Positions 17,475-26,227 of a DNA stretch of 64,000 bases are shown piece after piece (within the stretch, counting starts at the first letter, position 1; each line of letters starts with the position of its first letter). Made by a program: the position numbers and the translations under genes. Location of the stretch: assembly GCF_000374305.1 (NCBI RefSeq), contig NZ_KB894093.1, forward strand, positions 1,302,001-1,366,000, in the 5' to 3' direction. The notes under the pieces were generated by a model that was not told the origin of the DNA, did not search any database, and worked only from the letters and a program-made list of their open reading frames with translations. Source of the DNA: Actinomadura flavalba DSM 45200 (GTDB taxonomy: Bacteria; Actinomycetota; Actinomycetes; Streptosporangiales; Streptosporangiaceae).

Positions 17475-19457
17475 TTACGGGGTGACGGTCGTGGTCGGGT
17501 CGTCGGCTGTGAAGGCGGCGGCTTGGAGGGTGTACAGGTCGGCGTACAGGCCGCCCGTTGTCATCAGGTCGTGGTGGGTGCCGTGTTCGGTGACGTGGCC
17601 GTTGGTCAGGACGTAGATGTGGTCGGCGTGGCGGACGCTGGCGAGGCGGTGTGTGATGAGCAGGACCGTGCGGTCGTGGGTGCGGGCGTGTGCGCGGATC
17701 TGCTCGAACAGGTGGTGTTCGGCGCGGGCGTCCAGGGCGGCGGTGGGCTCGTCGCAGATCAGCAGCGGGGCCGTCCAGTAGAAGCCGCGGGCGGCGGCGA
17801 GGCGTTGCCACTGCCCGCCCGACAGTTCCTTGCCGTCGGTGAAGCGCTTGTCCAGCAGGGTGTCGTAGCCGTGGGGCAGTTCGTCGATGACCTCGGCGGC
17901 GCCGCTGGTGGCAGCGGCCTGCTCGACGGCCCGGCGTACGCCGGGATCGGTGAGCGGGTCGCCCATGGCGATGTTGTCGGCGGCGGTCATCGGCCAGTGC
18001 GTGTGGTCCTGGGCGATGACGGCGATCGCGCGGCGCAGGTGCTCAGGGTCCAGGCCGGCCACGTCGGTGGTGTCCCAGCAGACGCGCCCTTGCTGCGGCG
18101 TGTAGAGACCGGCGAGGATCTTGGCCAGGGTGGTCTTGCCTGATCCGTTCTCGCCGACCAGCGCGACGACCTCGCCGCGCCTCAGCCGCACCGACACCCC
18201 GTCCAGCGACGGCGCGTCGGAAGCGGGGTAGGTGAACGTGACGTTCTCGGCGGTGATCTGCGTGAACCGTTCCAGTTCCTCTATCGTGCCCGCGACGGAC
18301 GAATCCGCGGGGGCGGGACGGTCGCGGTGGAGGCGTTGCTCGGCCCGTCGGCAGTAGGCGACGTAGTCGCCGAAGTAGAGGCCGTCCTCGTAGCAGCGGT
18401 TCAGCGCGTACACCAGGTTGATCAGGGAGGTCTGCCCGGCGCGGATCGCCAGCACGGCGGTCCCGGCGACCGCCAGCGGCATGACGCCCTTCCACAGCAG
18501 CAGACCCAGTGCGGTGTACATCAGCGCTGTCGCGGCGCCCTTGAACACATCGCCGTAGATCTGCGTCACCGTCTGGCGGCGGGCCAGTCCCAGCAGCACG
18601 TCGCGGACGTGATCGGCGAGCCGGCTGTGCTGGGCCAGCAGGAAATCCCGGATGGTGAACGATCGGACCTCGGCGGCGTGCCAGCGGCCCGTCATGAGGT
18701 CCGTCATGATCCAACTGCGCCGGTACACCTCTACCAGGGAGAGCTGGGTGCGGTATCCCAGCCGGGCGGCCCGCACCGCCGCCCACCCCTCGGGCAGAGC
18801 GGTTAGCAGGAGCAGCGGCAGCAGCAGCGGGTGCAGGATTCCCAGCGCTCCGGCGGCCGCCGCGACACCGACCGCCGCCGTGAACAGGTCCACTGTGTCG
18901 TTGACCATCGACGGCGCTGAGTCCACACCGCGCAGCCGCGCGCGGTGCAGGTCGTCCTGGAACTCCGAGTCGTCGAACGCGGCCAGCTCGACGCCGGTCG
19001 TCAGCTCGTAGAGGCGCCGCTCCACGATCTGCTCGACCTGGGGCCGCAACCGGGCCTGCGCCCACTGTGCCGCCGCCGCGCATGCGGCGCGCAACGTCAC
19101 GGCCGCGCCGACGAGCAGCAGGGCGGGTGCCGCGGAGCGGACACGGTCGGGGGTCGGCCCGGCGGCGAACAGGGCGGTGAGCACGTTCGTCGTCGCCAGC
19201 AGCCCGAACGCGGTGAACAGTCCGGCGACGAAGTTCAACGCCACCGTGACGGCCAGGTCCACGCGGTTCGCCTGCCACGCCAGCCGCATCGCCTGCGCGA
19301 TCAGCGCCGGGAGGCGCCGTGCCATCGTCCATGTGCCGGTCTGCGACAGTTCGGCCGCCTTGGCGTGCCATTTGTGTTCGGCCAATTCCGGCCCCAGCGA
19401 AGCCGCCGCGCGTTCGGTCTTCCGTTTCCGGCGGCGGGATGCGATCCGCGGTCTCAT
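17475..19457 (-). CDS. ABC transporter, fused permease and ATPase
   Basis: A 660-residue half-size exporter. Residues about 60-350 form the membrane domain with several hydrophobic helices. The nucleotide-binding domain follows, with Walker A GENGSGKTT, signature LSGGQWQR, Walker B LLICDEPTAALD and the H-loop ITHR. The nonstandard long cytosolic N-terminus (about 55 residues) is basic. It is the type of exporter found in natural-product and peptide export loci, but no biosynthetic enzyme is adjacent. Its ATG overlaps the stop of a 26-codon ORF (ATGA). A hairpin terminator follows. The substrate is unknown. Confidence 0.88.
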   Translation of the reverse strand: MRPRIASRRRKRKTERAAASLGPELAEHKWHAKAAELSQTGTWTMARRLPALIAQAMRLAWQANRVDLAVTVALNFVAGLFTAFGLLATTNVLTALFAAGPTPDRVRSAAPALLLVGAAVTLRAACAAAAQWAQARLRPQVEQIVERRLYELTTGVELAAFDDSEFQDDLHRARLRGVDSAPSMVNDTVDLFTAAVGVAAAAGALGILHPLLLPLLLLTALPEGWAAVRAARLGYRTQLSLVEVYRRSWIMTDLMTGRWHAAEVRSFTIRDFLLAQHSRLADHVRDVLLGLARRQTVTQIYGDVFKGAATALMYTALGLLLWKGVMPLAVAGTAVLAIRAGQTSLINLVYALNRCYEDGLYFGDYVAYCRRAEQRLHRDRPAPADSSVAGTIEELERFTQITAENVTFTYPASDAPSLDGVSVRLRRGEVVALVGENGSGKTTLAKILAGLYTPQQGRVCWDTTDVAGLDPEHLRRAIAVIAQDHTHWPMTAADNIAMGDPLTDPGVRRAVEQAAATSGAAEVIDELPHGYDTLLDKRFTDGKELSGGQWQRLAAARGFYWTAPLLICDEPTAALDARAEHHLFEQIRAHARTHDRTVLLITHRLASVRHADHIYVLTNGHVTEHGTHHDLMTTGGLYADLYTLQAAAFTADDPTTTVTP

Positions 19458-19534
19458 CGCGTCGCCTCACCACCGGCCTTCCCGGGAAGGCGACACGCGT
19501 CGGTGGCGGAACTTCCGGTAGCAGCAGCGTCCAT
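19454..19534 (-). CDS. 26-residue ORF coupled to the ABC exporter
   Basis: Starts at ATG 19534, eight bases after a strong GGAGG site, and ends in a TGA overlapping the exporter ATG. The peptide is rich in Ala, Gly and Thr with a single Cys (MDAAATGSSATDACRLPGKA, then GGEATR). The good ribosome site and overlap suggest real translation, either as a leader that couples translation of the exporter or as a small exported peptide precursor. No family is recognised. Confidence 0.4.
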   Translation of the reverse strand: MDAAATGSSATDACRLPGKAGGEATR

Positions 19535-19751
19535 CGGCGATGCCTCCAGCGTTCGGGAATCGTCACCACCATGAGCGGTACGTCTCGGCGCGGGCAAGGA
19601 GATGGCTGCATCGGGCCGCGTTCACCGCTGGCACACTCCGCCCTCTCGGCGGTAAGCGAACCATGTCCAAGAGGCGCGGCGGGCCTATGTGACGTGCGGG
19701 ATCAGTGAAAATCCGATGGAAAGCGTCACGGCTGCTGGTTAGGGTCGCGAC

Positions 19752-20111
19752 GTGAGTACTCGTGAGTTTCGTGTGATCGTTCGTGGGGTTTTTGACGGAT
19801 TGGATGACGGGCAGCGCGCCGAGCTCTTGGGGCCGGCCGCTGAACATGACGTGCTGGGGGCGGCGTTCACGGTGGGCGGGCATCTCAGTTACGACCTGGC
19901 GGCGCGGGACGCGTTCACCTTTCGGTTCTCGGACTCCGGGGAGGAGGAAGAGGACATCCTCCAGGCTGTCGAGCGGGCCGAGGCGGCCGCTCGGGCCTGG
20001 CTGGACGGGCGAGGGTACGGGTACAAGAACCTGCGGTCGCAGGCCGAGGATCTCTCGCAGGCGCCATTGGGGAAGCGGCAGCGGCGGGAGGCCCGGCGGA
20101 AGGGCGCCTGA
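19752..20111 (+). CDS. DUF6204 family protein
   Basis: A 119-residue protein starting at a GTG. It matches the actinobacterial DUF6204 family over its whole length: RVIVRGVFDGLDDGQRAELL, HLSYDLAARDAFTFRF, and the C-terminal YGYKNLRSQAEDLSQAPLGK with a basic tail. It has no signal peptide or membrane segment, so it is cytosolic. Function is unknown. It stands alone, with a strong bidirectional hairpin terminator separating it from the convergent secreted-protein gene. Confidence 0.85.
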   Translation: MSTREFRVIVRGVFDGLDDGQRAELLGPAAEHDVLGAAFTVGGHLSYDLAARDAFTFRFSDSGEEEEDILQAVERAEAAARAWLDGRGYGYKNLRSQAEDLSQAPLGKRQRREARRKGA

Positions 20112-20133
20112 GCGTCGGCCGATCGTGGTGAGG

Positions 20134-20161
20134 CCCGGCCCTCCGGTGGCGGAGGGCCGGG
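20134..20161. terminator. bidirectional hairpin terminator
   Basis: The arms cccggccctcc (20134-20144) and ggagggccggg (20151-20161) form an 11-bp perfect stem with a 6-base loop, between two convergent genes ending at 20111 and 20169. Confidence 0.75.
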
Positions 20162-20168
20162 TCGGCGG

Positions 20169-20861
20169 CTACTGGGTCAGGTAGAGCTTGCGGTCGAAGG
20201 TTCCGGTGTTCGGGGTGGTTTCGCCTCGGGCTATGGCTGAGGCTGCGCCGGTGCCGTTGGTGGGGCAGAGGCCGTCGCTGCCGGGGAGGCGGACGAGGGT
20301 GATGGCGGTCGCCTTGCCCTGGGCGTCGTCGGCGGGGAGGGGGCGGTTGGGGTTGTCGCGGTTGTAGAGGTCGAAGGACAGGCCGTCGGTGGCGCCGGTG
20401 CGGAAGCCGTAGACGCAGGTGCGGACGCGGCCCAGGAACTCGCCCTCCAGCCGGAACGTCAGGTCGCCGTTGATGGCGAGGGTGCCGTCGCGGCCGCCGC
20501 GGACCGGGGCGTAGGTGACCTGACCGGTGTTGCCGGGCAGGTCGACGAGGTCGGTCGGCGGGGAGCTGAGGCCGTTCGACGTGCGGCAGGCGCCGATCGT
20601 CGCCGCCGTGAGGTCGCCGGCGCCGGCGGGGGTGACGGTGCCCTCCAGGGTCGCGCCGTCGCACGTCCCGGTCACCCGCAGGCCGAGGAACGTGACGCCG
20701 AACGTCAGCGGGCCGACGGTCGAGACGCGCCAGTTGCCCGAGTACGGGGCGCCGGTGGCGGTCTCCTGCCGGACGGTGGTGGTGGCGGCGGACGCGGGGG
20801 TGGACAGGACGGCGGCGCACACGGCGAACGCGGACGCCACCGCGATGGACTTGGCCTGCAC
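20169..20861 (-). CDS. secreted hypothetical protein
   Basis: A 230-residue protein starting at a GTG after GGAG. It has a clear Sec signal peptide: MQAKS, a hydrophobic core, and cleavage after PASA (about residue 25). The mature part is rich in Gly and Thr with several paired cysteines (TGTCDG, IGACRT, RTCVYG, GLCPTN), suggesting a disulphide-stabilised beta-rich extracellular domain. It resembles short secreted proteins of unknown role common in Actinobacteria. A bidirectional terminator lies downstream. Confidence 0.7.
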   Translation of the reverse strand: MQAKSIAVASAFAVCAAVLSTPASAATTTVRQETATGAPYSGNWRVSTVGPLTFGVTFLGLRVTGTCDGATLEGTVTPAGAGDLTAATIGACRTSNGLSSPPTDLVDLPGNTGQVTYAPVRGGRDGTLAINGDLTFRLEGEFLGRVRTCVYGFRTGATDGLSFDLYNRDNPNRPLPADDAQGKATAITLVRLPGSDGLCPTNGTGAASAIARGETTPNTGTFDRKLYLTQ

Positions 20862-21238
20862 AGGCTCCTCCTCGGGGGTGGGGTCGCAGACCTCCGCGCC
20901 GGACCGTCCGCGCGAACCCCCGAGATCCGCACGGCCTTTGTAGTTCCCCGTTCCGCAAAAGGACAGTCAAATCCGCCGAACGGTCACAAAGAACCAATCA
21001 CCCCGTCGAAGCGCCGCCATTTTGGAACGGGTCATTATGCGCGGGTGACAGGAATTTGGTTCGGCTGTCATCGAACCGTGCGCGCGTCGTCGCGGGCGTC
21101 GCGCCTGCTCGTCCCGCCGTCCCGAACGATCCGGCTGTGCAGTGGAACGAGAGGAATACGCCGCGCCGGTGATCACCTAGGACGAATGCCGAGTACGCGG
21201 TGGACATCGGCCTTCGTCACATTCCGGATCATGTCGGG
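20862..21238. other. 377-base intergenic region without a recognised gene
   Basis: Holds the promoter of the secreted-protein gene on its left side. I see no convincing open reading frame, hairpin or operator in the rest, including the segment downstream of the methyltransferase gene. Confidence 0.5.
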
Positions 21239-22114
21239 TCAGGAGGGTTTGGCGGCGAAGATCCAGCGGTTGGCGGCCAGGGCGTCGTCGGGTTCGGGGA
21301 GGGGGCCTCGGCCGTGGTGGCGGGTGAAGTCGAAGGGGGTGCGGACGGTGGGCGTCCAGCCTCGGGCGGCCAGGTCGGCGACGGAGTCGGGGCGTGGGGC
21401 CGCGTCGAAGAGGGCGAGCAGGTCGACGCCGATGGCGCGGGCGGCGGTGTAGACGGGGTTGGCGCGGACGGGGCCGGACTCCCAGCCGGTCTTCACCTCG
21501 AACGCCAGCGTGCTTCCGGCGGGGCTGAGCCGGTCGACGGTGGCGATCAGGCGGCGTTCGGCGGCGGGCGGAAGGTAGAGCAGCAGTCCCTCGGCCAGCC
21601 AGGCGGACGGGACGGACGGGTCGAACCCGGCGGCCAGCAGCGCCGGGGCCCAGTCGTCGCGAAGATCGGCCGCGAGGGTGCGCCGAGTCGCGGCCGGGGC
21701 GGCGGGGAGGGGGCCGAGCACGTCGTCCTTGAACGCCAGGACGTCCGCGCGGTCGAGTTCGTAGACGGTCCGTCCGGGCGGCCAGGCGAGGCGCAGCGCG
21801 CGGGTGTCCAGTCCGGCGCCGAGCAGCACGATCTGCCGGGCGCCGGTCCGGGCGGCGCGCAGCAGGTGGTCGTCCAGGACGCGGGTGCGCAGGCCGAAGT
21901 AGCGGCCGAGCCTGCCCCACAGCGGGTCGGCGTCGCCGTCCGGGACGTCCGCTGGATGGGTGGGCCAGGACGCGGACGCGGGGACGGCGCGGACGAAGTG
22001 CTCGGCGTACGGGTCGGCGGCGAGGGCGTCGGGGCGGTGGGTCTCGATGGCGCGGGCGGCGGCGACGAGCAGGGCCGTCAGCGCGACGCCGTGTTGGACG
22101 CCGGGGGCGAGCAC
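21239..22114 (-). CDS. SAM-dependent methyltransferase, TIGR00027/LCM type
   Basis: A 291-residue class I methyltransferase. The start is the GTG at 22114, just after AGGAGG, giving MLAPGVQHGVALTALLVAAA; the family signature ALTALLVAAARAIETHRPDA and DPYAE follow. The AdoMet site is QIVLLGAGLDTRALRL with ELDR at the next strand. Late motif WLAEGLLLYL is also typical. The family resembles leucine carboxyl methyltransferases and occurs in many actinobacterial loci; it may O-methylate a carboxylate. It overlaps the hydrolase gene by 37 bases and is the last gene of a four-gene operon. Confidence 0.88.
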   Translation of the reverse strand: MLAPGVQHGVALTALLVAAARAIETHRPDALAADPYAEHFVRAVPASASWPTHPADVPDGDADPLWGRLGRYFGLRTRVLDDHLLRAARTGARQIVLLGAGLDTRALRLAWPPGRTVYELDRADVLAFKDDVLGPLPAAPAATRRTLAADLRDDWAPALLAAGFDPSVPSAWLAEGLLLYLPPAAERRLIATVDRLSPAGSTLAFEVKTGWESGPVRANPVYTAARAIGVDLLALFDAAPRPDSVADLAARGWTPTVRTPFDFTRHHGRGPLPEPDDALAANRWIFAAKPS

Positions 22115-22707
22115 GCGTCCTCCTGCGGGGCGAGGGGCGACCAGCGGTCGTGGGTCGTGGTGCGCGCGCCGTAGACGGCGGTCATGAAGCGCAGGACGTC
22201 GGCGTCGTCGAGGTGCAGCGCGGCGGTGCAGTCGGTCAGGACGGTGATGTGGAAGCCCTTCTGGAACGCGGTGCGGGCGGTGGAGTCGACGCAGACGTCG
22301 GTGTAGAGGCCCGCGAGAACGAGCCGTTCGACGCCCGCCCCGGTCAGGTGCCGTTCCAGGCCCGGGTCGAGGAAGGCGTCGAAGCAGGCGTACTTGGTGA
22401 AGACGGCCTCGCCGGGCCGGGGGATGACCTCGCAGAACTCGGCGCCCCACGTGTTCTCCAGGCATTTGGGACGCTTGCCGAGGACGCGGTCGCGACGCCG
22501 CCAGCTCGGCCCCTGGTATCCGGGGTCGCCGACGAAGCGGACGAAGATCACCTCGACGCCGTCGGCGCGGGCGCGTTCGACGGCCCGCGCGGTGTTGCGG
22601 GCGACCTCCCCGATCCGCGGCAGGGAGCCTGGATGGCGTGCGGCGGCAGTCGGCCCGGTGCAGAAGTCGTTCTGTAGGTCGATCACGAGCAGCGCCGTCG
22701 TCTCCAC
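22078..22707 (-). CDS. isochorismatase-like cysteine hydrolase
   Basis: A 209-residue cysteine hydrolase. The start is GTG 22707, one base after the stop of the dehydrogenase-like gene. The catalytic triad is visible: Asp in LLVIDLQNDF (near residue 11), Lys in FTKYACFDAF and the nucleophile Cys in YTDVCVDSTARTA. Members cleave isochorismate, nicotinamide or N-carbamoyl compounds; the sequence alone does not decide which. The 3' end overlaps the methyltransferase gene. In this operon it probably acts on a product of the dehydrogenase-like protein. Confidence 0.88.
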   Translation of the reverse strand: METTALLVIDLQNDFCTGPTAAARHPGSLPRIGEVARNTARAVERARADGVEVIFVRFVGDPGYQGPSWRRRDRVLGKRPKCLENTWGAEFCEVIPRPGEAVFTKYACFDAFLDPGLERHLTGAGVERLVLAGLYTDVCVDSTARTAFQKGFHITVLTDCTAALHLDDADVLRFMTAVYGARTTTHDRWSPLAPQEDACSPPASNTASR

Positions 22708-22708
22708 G

Positions 22709-23779
22709 TCAGGACTCCGCCGTCTGGAGCGGGCGCCGCTCCGGTTCAAGCGCGTCGATCAGCGCGTCGACGACGGCGGTCGTGGAGTGCGCGCCGCCGG
22801 TGTCGGGGGTGCCGACGCCGCGCCGGGCCAGCGCCGCGAGGCTCTGCTCGACCTGGCGCACCGCTCCCGCGCAGCCCGCGTGCCGTTCCGCGATCATCGC
22901 GGCGGCGCGCACGGTCGCGACGGGGTTGACGGTGTTCGTGCCCGCCAGGTCGTCGGCGGAGCCGTGCACCGTCTGGTATTCGGCGAGCCCGGCGACGTCG
23001 GGGTGCAGGTAGACGTTCTCGGTGCTGCGGCTCTCCTGCCGTTCGGAGGCGAACCGGTCGAGCAGCATGACGTGCATGATGTCGGCCCATTCGTTGCCGG
23101 CGATGATGAGCGTGCGCGGCGCCGGACCCCGCTCGACCAGGTCGCGGTTGACGGTGTCGGGCTGGCAGAGCCGGATGCGGACGCCGTGCCGGGCGGCGCA
23201 TTCGGCGGCCCAGCCGTCGAGGGCGCCGTCGAGCAGGTGGAACTTGTAGGCCATGACGATCTCGTCGGCGCCGCCGTCGGGCCACTGGCGGCGGGCGCGG
23301 TCGAGCGCGAACGCGACGACCTTCGCGGTGATCTCGCGGCTGAACGTCATGGTGCGGACGAGCGCGTCGGCGACGTGGATGTTCTCACCGGTGTAGAAGC
23401 CCTGGGCGGCGTCGCGGACGAGCAGCAGCGACACGTCCCGGCCGGCGATGAGGTCGACCTTGACCGCCCGGAGGCGCTGCCGGACGAGGTAGAGCGACTG
23501 GGCGTTGATCGCCGTGCGGAACACGGCCGTGGTGCCGAGGGCGGCCTGGGTGCGGCAGAAGTCGGTGTAGTGGTCGGCGTCGTCACGGGTGAGGTCGCGG
23601 GCGCGGTCGATCCCGGCGCCGGTGCCGAGCGACGCGTACGAGTGGTAGATCCGGTCGGACCGGACGACACCGACGTCGGTGGCGTGGACGTCGGTGATCC
23701 TGGCCAGTACGCGTTCGAAGACGGCGGCGAGTTCGGGGCCGGTGCCCCGGCCGACGGCGAGTCCGATGACGGGTTGCAC
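22709..23779 (-). CDS. isocitrate/isopropylmalate dehydrogenase family protein
   Basis: A 356-residue protein of the NAD(P)-dependent beta-decarboxylating dehydrogenase fold. The start is GTG 23779 with GAAGGAG six bases before. The late motif EYQTVHGSADDLAGTNTVNP matches the family HGSAPDIAG...NP cofactor region, and TGENIHVADALVRTMTFSRE matches the segment before the domain interface. The usual metal-binding motif around N-x-x-(G/A)D is altered to AGNEWADIMHVML, and the N-terminal nucleotide region is unusual. The substrate therefore probably differs from isocitrate or isopropylmalate. It lies second in the operon, between the EF-hand and hydrolase genes. Confidence 0.8.
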   Translation of the reverse strand: MQPVIGLAVGRGTGPELAAVFERVLARITDVHATDVGVVRSDRIYHSYASLGTGAGIDRARDLTRDDADHYTDFCRTQAALGTTAVFRTAINAQSLYLVRQRLRAVKVDLIAGRDVSLLLVRDAAQGFYTGENIHVADALVRTMTFSREITAKVVAFALDRARRQWPDGGADEIVMAYKFHLLDGALDGWAAECAARHGVRIRLCQPDTVNRDLVERGPAPRTLIIAGNEWADIMHVMLLDRFASERQESRSTENVYLHPDVAGLAEYQTVHGSADDLAGTNTVNPVATVRAAAMIAERHAGCAGAVRQVEQSLAALARRGVGTPDTGGAHSTTAVVDALIDALEPERRPLQTAES

Positions 23780-23831
23780 TCGTGCTCCTTCGTCGGCCGG
23801 GGCGGTCACTGCGGGCGGGTCGGAGCAGGGT

Positions 23832-24362
23832 TCAGGTGGGCGTGCCGACGAGCTGGTCGCCCGGGATTCCCGTCTTGTCGGGGCTGTAGTAGTCCTTGAT
23901 GCCGGTGATCCAGACCGGGACCTCGATGCGGTCGTCGTCCGACGGGCCGAACGCGTCGAAGAGCGCGTCGATGTTGGGCCGTGCGAAGCCGATGGCGGTC
24001 ATGAGGGCGGTGAACCGGTCGCGTTCGATGCGGCCGTCGCCGTCGGGGTCGCCGAGGGCGGCGAGGGATTCGGCGAAGTCGTCCAGCGCGGCGCTGAAGC
24101 GCTCGGGGGAGAGCACGCAGGCGCGGAACTCCTCGAAGGTGATGCGGCCGTTGCGGTCGACGTCGAGTTCGGCGGCGAGCGTCGTCCAGTACCGGCGGAA
24201 GGCGGCGAGCATGGCCGCCTTGTCGGTCTCGCTGGAGCCGGGCGCCGCGGCGGCGACGCGGGCGGCCATCAGCTCGAAGTCGTGGGCTTCGAGTTCGCCG
24301 CTGCCGTCGGCGTCGAAGAGGGTGAAGACGAGTCGTGCTCGGTCGATGACCGCCTGCTGCAT
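23832..24362 (-). CDS. EF-hand calcium-binding protein
   Basis: A 176-residue cytosolic protein with four EF-hand positions: loop 1 D17-D28 (DADGSGELEAHD), loop 2 D67-E78 (DVDRNGRITFEE), loop 3 D105-D116 (DPDGDGRIERDR) and a degenerate fourth near 139-150. The arrangement resembles bacterial calerythrin-like sarcoplasmic-type EF-hand proteins. The start is ATG 24362 after GGTGG. It is the first gene of the operon, 52 bases before the dehydrogenase-like gene. Calcium buffering or calcium-dependent control of the downstream enzymes is possible but unproven. Confidence 0.88.
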   Translation of the reverse strand: MQQAVIDRARLVFTLFDADGSGELEAHDFELMAARVAAAAPGSSETDKAAMLAAFRRYWTTLAAELDVDRNGRITFEEFRACVLSPERFSAALDDFAESLAALGDPDGDGRIERDRFTALMTAIGFARPNIDALFDAFGPSDDDRIEVPVWITGIKDYYSPDKTGIPGDQLVGTPT

Positions 24363-24604
24363 CGTTACCACCTTTCCGTTGACCACCACGGGTGCGCGGA
24401 GGCGGGAGCCGGGGTTCCCGCTTGCGCCGACCATAACACTCCGTGACGGTGCAGCAACAGAGTGAATAGTCGATGTGAACGGCTAATGCACGTGCTTGTC
24501 CGCCTAATTCCGCTATGCCTCGGTGGTTCGGCCCCGATCTCTGGATCGTCCGCTGACCTCCGGAACGGCGGCGGCCGTTCCGGGAGACGCCGTAGACTTC
24601 GAGC

Positions 24605-24937
24605 GTGATTTTCAAGGCGGTAGGTGACGGAAAGCCCTATCCCGACCACGGATTCTCGTCCGGCGACTGGGCGCGCATCCCGCCTCGGCAGGTCCGGCTG
24701 GACCAGCTCATCGCCACCAAGCGCGAACTCGACCTCCAGTCCCTGCTCGCCAAGGACTCCACCTTCTACGGCGACCTGTTCCCGCACGTCGTCCAGTGGC
24801 ACGGCGACCTCTACCTGGAGGACGGCCTGCACCGCGCGCTGCGCGCCGCGCTGCACCAGCGCACCGTGCTGCACGCCCGCGTCCTCGACCTGGACGCGAT
24901 CGGGTCCGGCGCCGCGCGCAGCGCCGAGCAGCGCTGA
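24605..24937 (+). CDS. conserved actinobacterial protein usually annotated as VapB-family antitoxin
   Basis: A 110-residue protein from GTG 24605 (MIFKAVGDGKPYPDHGFSSG). The central text RQVRLDQLIATKRELDL and the run FYGDLFPHVVQWHGDLYLED are highly conserved in Actinobacteria, where I recall automated annotation as a VapB-family antitoxin. The conserved RQVRLDQL could be a DNA- or partner-binding segment. No PIN-domain toxin is adjacent: the next gene is a transporter on the other strand. It is an orphan here, so a housekeeping role is as likely as a toxin-antitoxin role. Confidence 0.65.
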   Translation: MIFKAVGDGKPYPDHGFSSGDWARIPPRQVRLDQLIATKRELDLQSLLAKDSTFYGDLFPHVVQWHGDLYLEDGLHRALRAALHQRTVLHARVLDLDAIGSGAARSAEQR

Positions 24938-24941
24938 CGCG

Positions 24942-26180
24942 TCAGCGGCGGGCGTAGCGGGCGGCGGGGACGTCCTTCGGCTCGACCAGGCGCGGCGACA
25001 CCGCCGGGCGGACGAGCCCGGGACGCGCGGCCAGCAGCCCGAACACCACCTCGGGCAGCACCAGCAGCAGGAGCACGGTGAGCGCGACCGTCCAGCCGCC
25101 CGTCACGTCGCGGAGCAGCCCGACCGCGAACGGGCCGATGCCCGCGCCGAGATAGCCGAACGTCTGCGCCATCCCCGACAGCCGCGCCGCGATCGACGGG
25201 TTCGGCGCGCGCAGGCTCAGCAGCGTCACCGCGAGCGGGAACGCCGAGCCGGTCGCGACGCCGAGCAGCACCACCCACGTCCAGCCCGCGCCGGGCGCGA
25301 CGACCAGGCCGCCGAGCGCCACCGCCATGAGCGCGCCGAGGCCGACGATCAGCGGGCGCTGGTCGCGCATGCGGGCCGCCGCGACGGGCACGACGTAGCC
25401 GAGCGGGATGCCGATGAACATCATGACCGAGACCATGAGCCCGGCCGTCGCGGCGTCGGTGCCCGCGTCGCGCATCACCGAGGGCAGCCACGACATGAGC
25501 ACGTAGAACATCAGCGACGCCAGGCCCATGAACGCGGTGACGTGCCAGGCGAGCGGGTCGCGCAGCAGCGAGCCCGTCGCGCGCGGCGGCTCGGGCGGGG
25601 CGGGGACGCGGCGTCCGCGCAGCGCGAGCGGCCCCCACACCAGGGCCGCGACGAACGACGGCACCGCCCAGAACGCCAGCGCGAGCCGCCAGCCGCCCGC
25701 GCCGTCCAGCGGCACCGCGAGGCCCGCCGCGACGGCGCCGCTGGACGCCATCAGCATCATCGACAGCCCGGTCAGCGACCCGATCCGGTCCGGGAAGGCC
25801 CGCTTGACGACGGCCGGGACGAGCACGTTGCCCATCGCGATGCCCGCACCGGCCAGGACCGTTCCACCGAACAGCGCGGGCGCGGCCGGGACGATCCGCA
25901 GCACGATCCCCGCTGTGATCAGCAGCAGCGCCCCGGTGATGGCCGTCTCGGTGCCGAACCGCCGCGCCGCGACCGGCGCCAGCGCCGCGAACAGGCCGAG
26001 GCACAGCACGGGCAGCGTCGTCAGCACGCTGACCTGCACCCCGGACAGCCCGAGCGCGTCGCGCAGGTCGCTGATCAGCGGGGGCACGCCGGTGATCGCG
26101 GCGCGCAGGTTGACGGTGAGCAGGACGAGTCCGGCGAGGGTCCAGGCGGCCTGGAGCCGGGCGGGGCGGAGAACGTTCAT
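24942..26180 (-). CDS. MFS transporter, CynX/NimT type
   Basis: A 412-residue major facilitator with about twelve hydrophobic helices. The first is WTLAGLVLLTVNLRAAITGV, whose N-L-R-A-A-I-T-G-V is a hallmark of the CynX/NimT (cyanate, nitroimidazole) group. The two-fold repeat has a cytoplasmic loop near residue 200 and a charged tail. The start is ATG 26180, and it follows the GntR gene by 47 bases. Both genes are in one orientation, so the regulator probably controls this exporter or importer. The substrate is unknown. Confidence 0.88.
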   Translation of the reverse strand: MNVLRPARLQAAWTLAGLVLLTVNLRAAITGVPPLISDLRDALGLSGVQVSVLTTLPVLCLGLFAALAPVAARRFGTETAITGALLLITAGIVLRIVPAAPALFGGTVLAGAGIAMGNVLVPAVVKRAFPDRIGSLTGLSMMLMASSGAVAAGLAVPLDGAGGWRLALAFWAVPSFVAALVWGPLALRGRRVPAPPEPPRATGSLLRDPLAWHVTAFMGLASLMFYVLMSWLPSVMRDAGTDAATAGLMVSVMMFIGIPLGYVVPVAAARMRDQRPLIVGLGALMAVALGGLVVAPGAGWTWVVLLGVATGSAFPLAVTLLSLRAPNPSIAARLSGMAQTFGYLGAGIGPFAVGLLRDVTGGWTVALTVLLLLVLPEVVFGLLAARPGLVRPAVSPRLVEPKDVPAARYARR

Positions 26181-26227
26181 GAGCCTTTGGTCTGCGCGGG
26201 TGCGCGGGTCGGTGCCGGATGGGGGGT

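Noticed and set aside
17475..19534. Lanthipeptide or other RiPP cluster
   Set aside because: An exporter and a short ORF alone are not enough: no cyclase, dehydratase, radical SAM or protease gene is nearby and the peptide has only one Cys.
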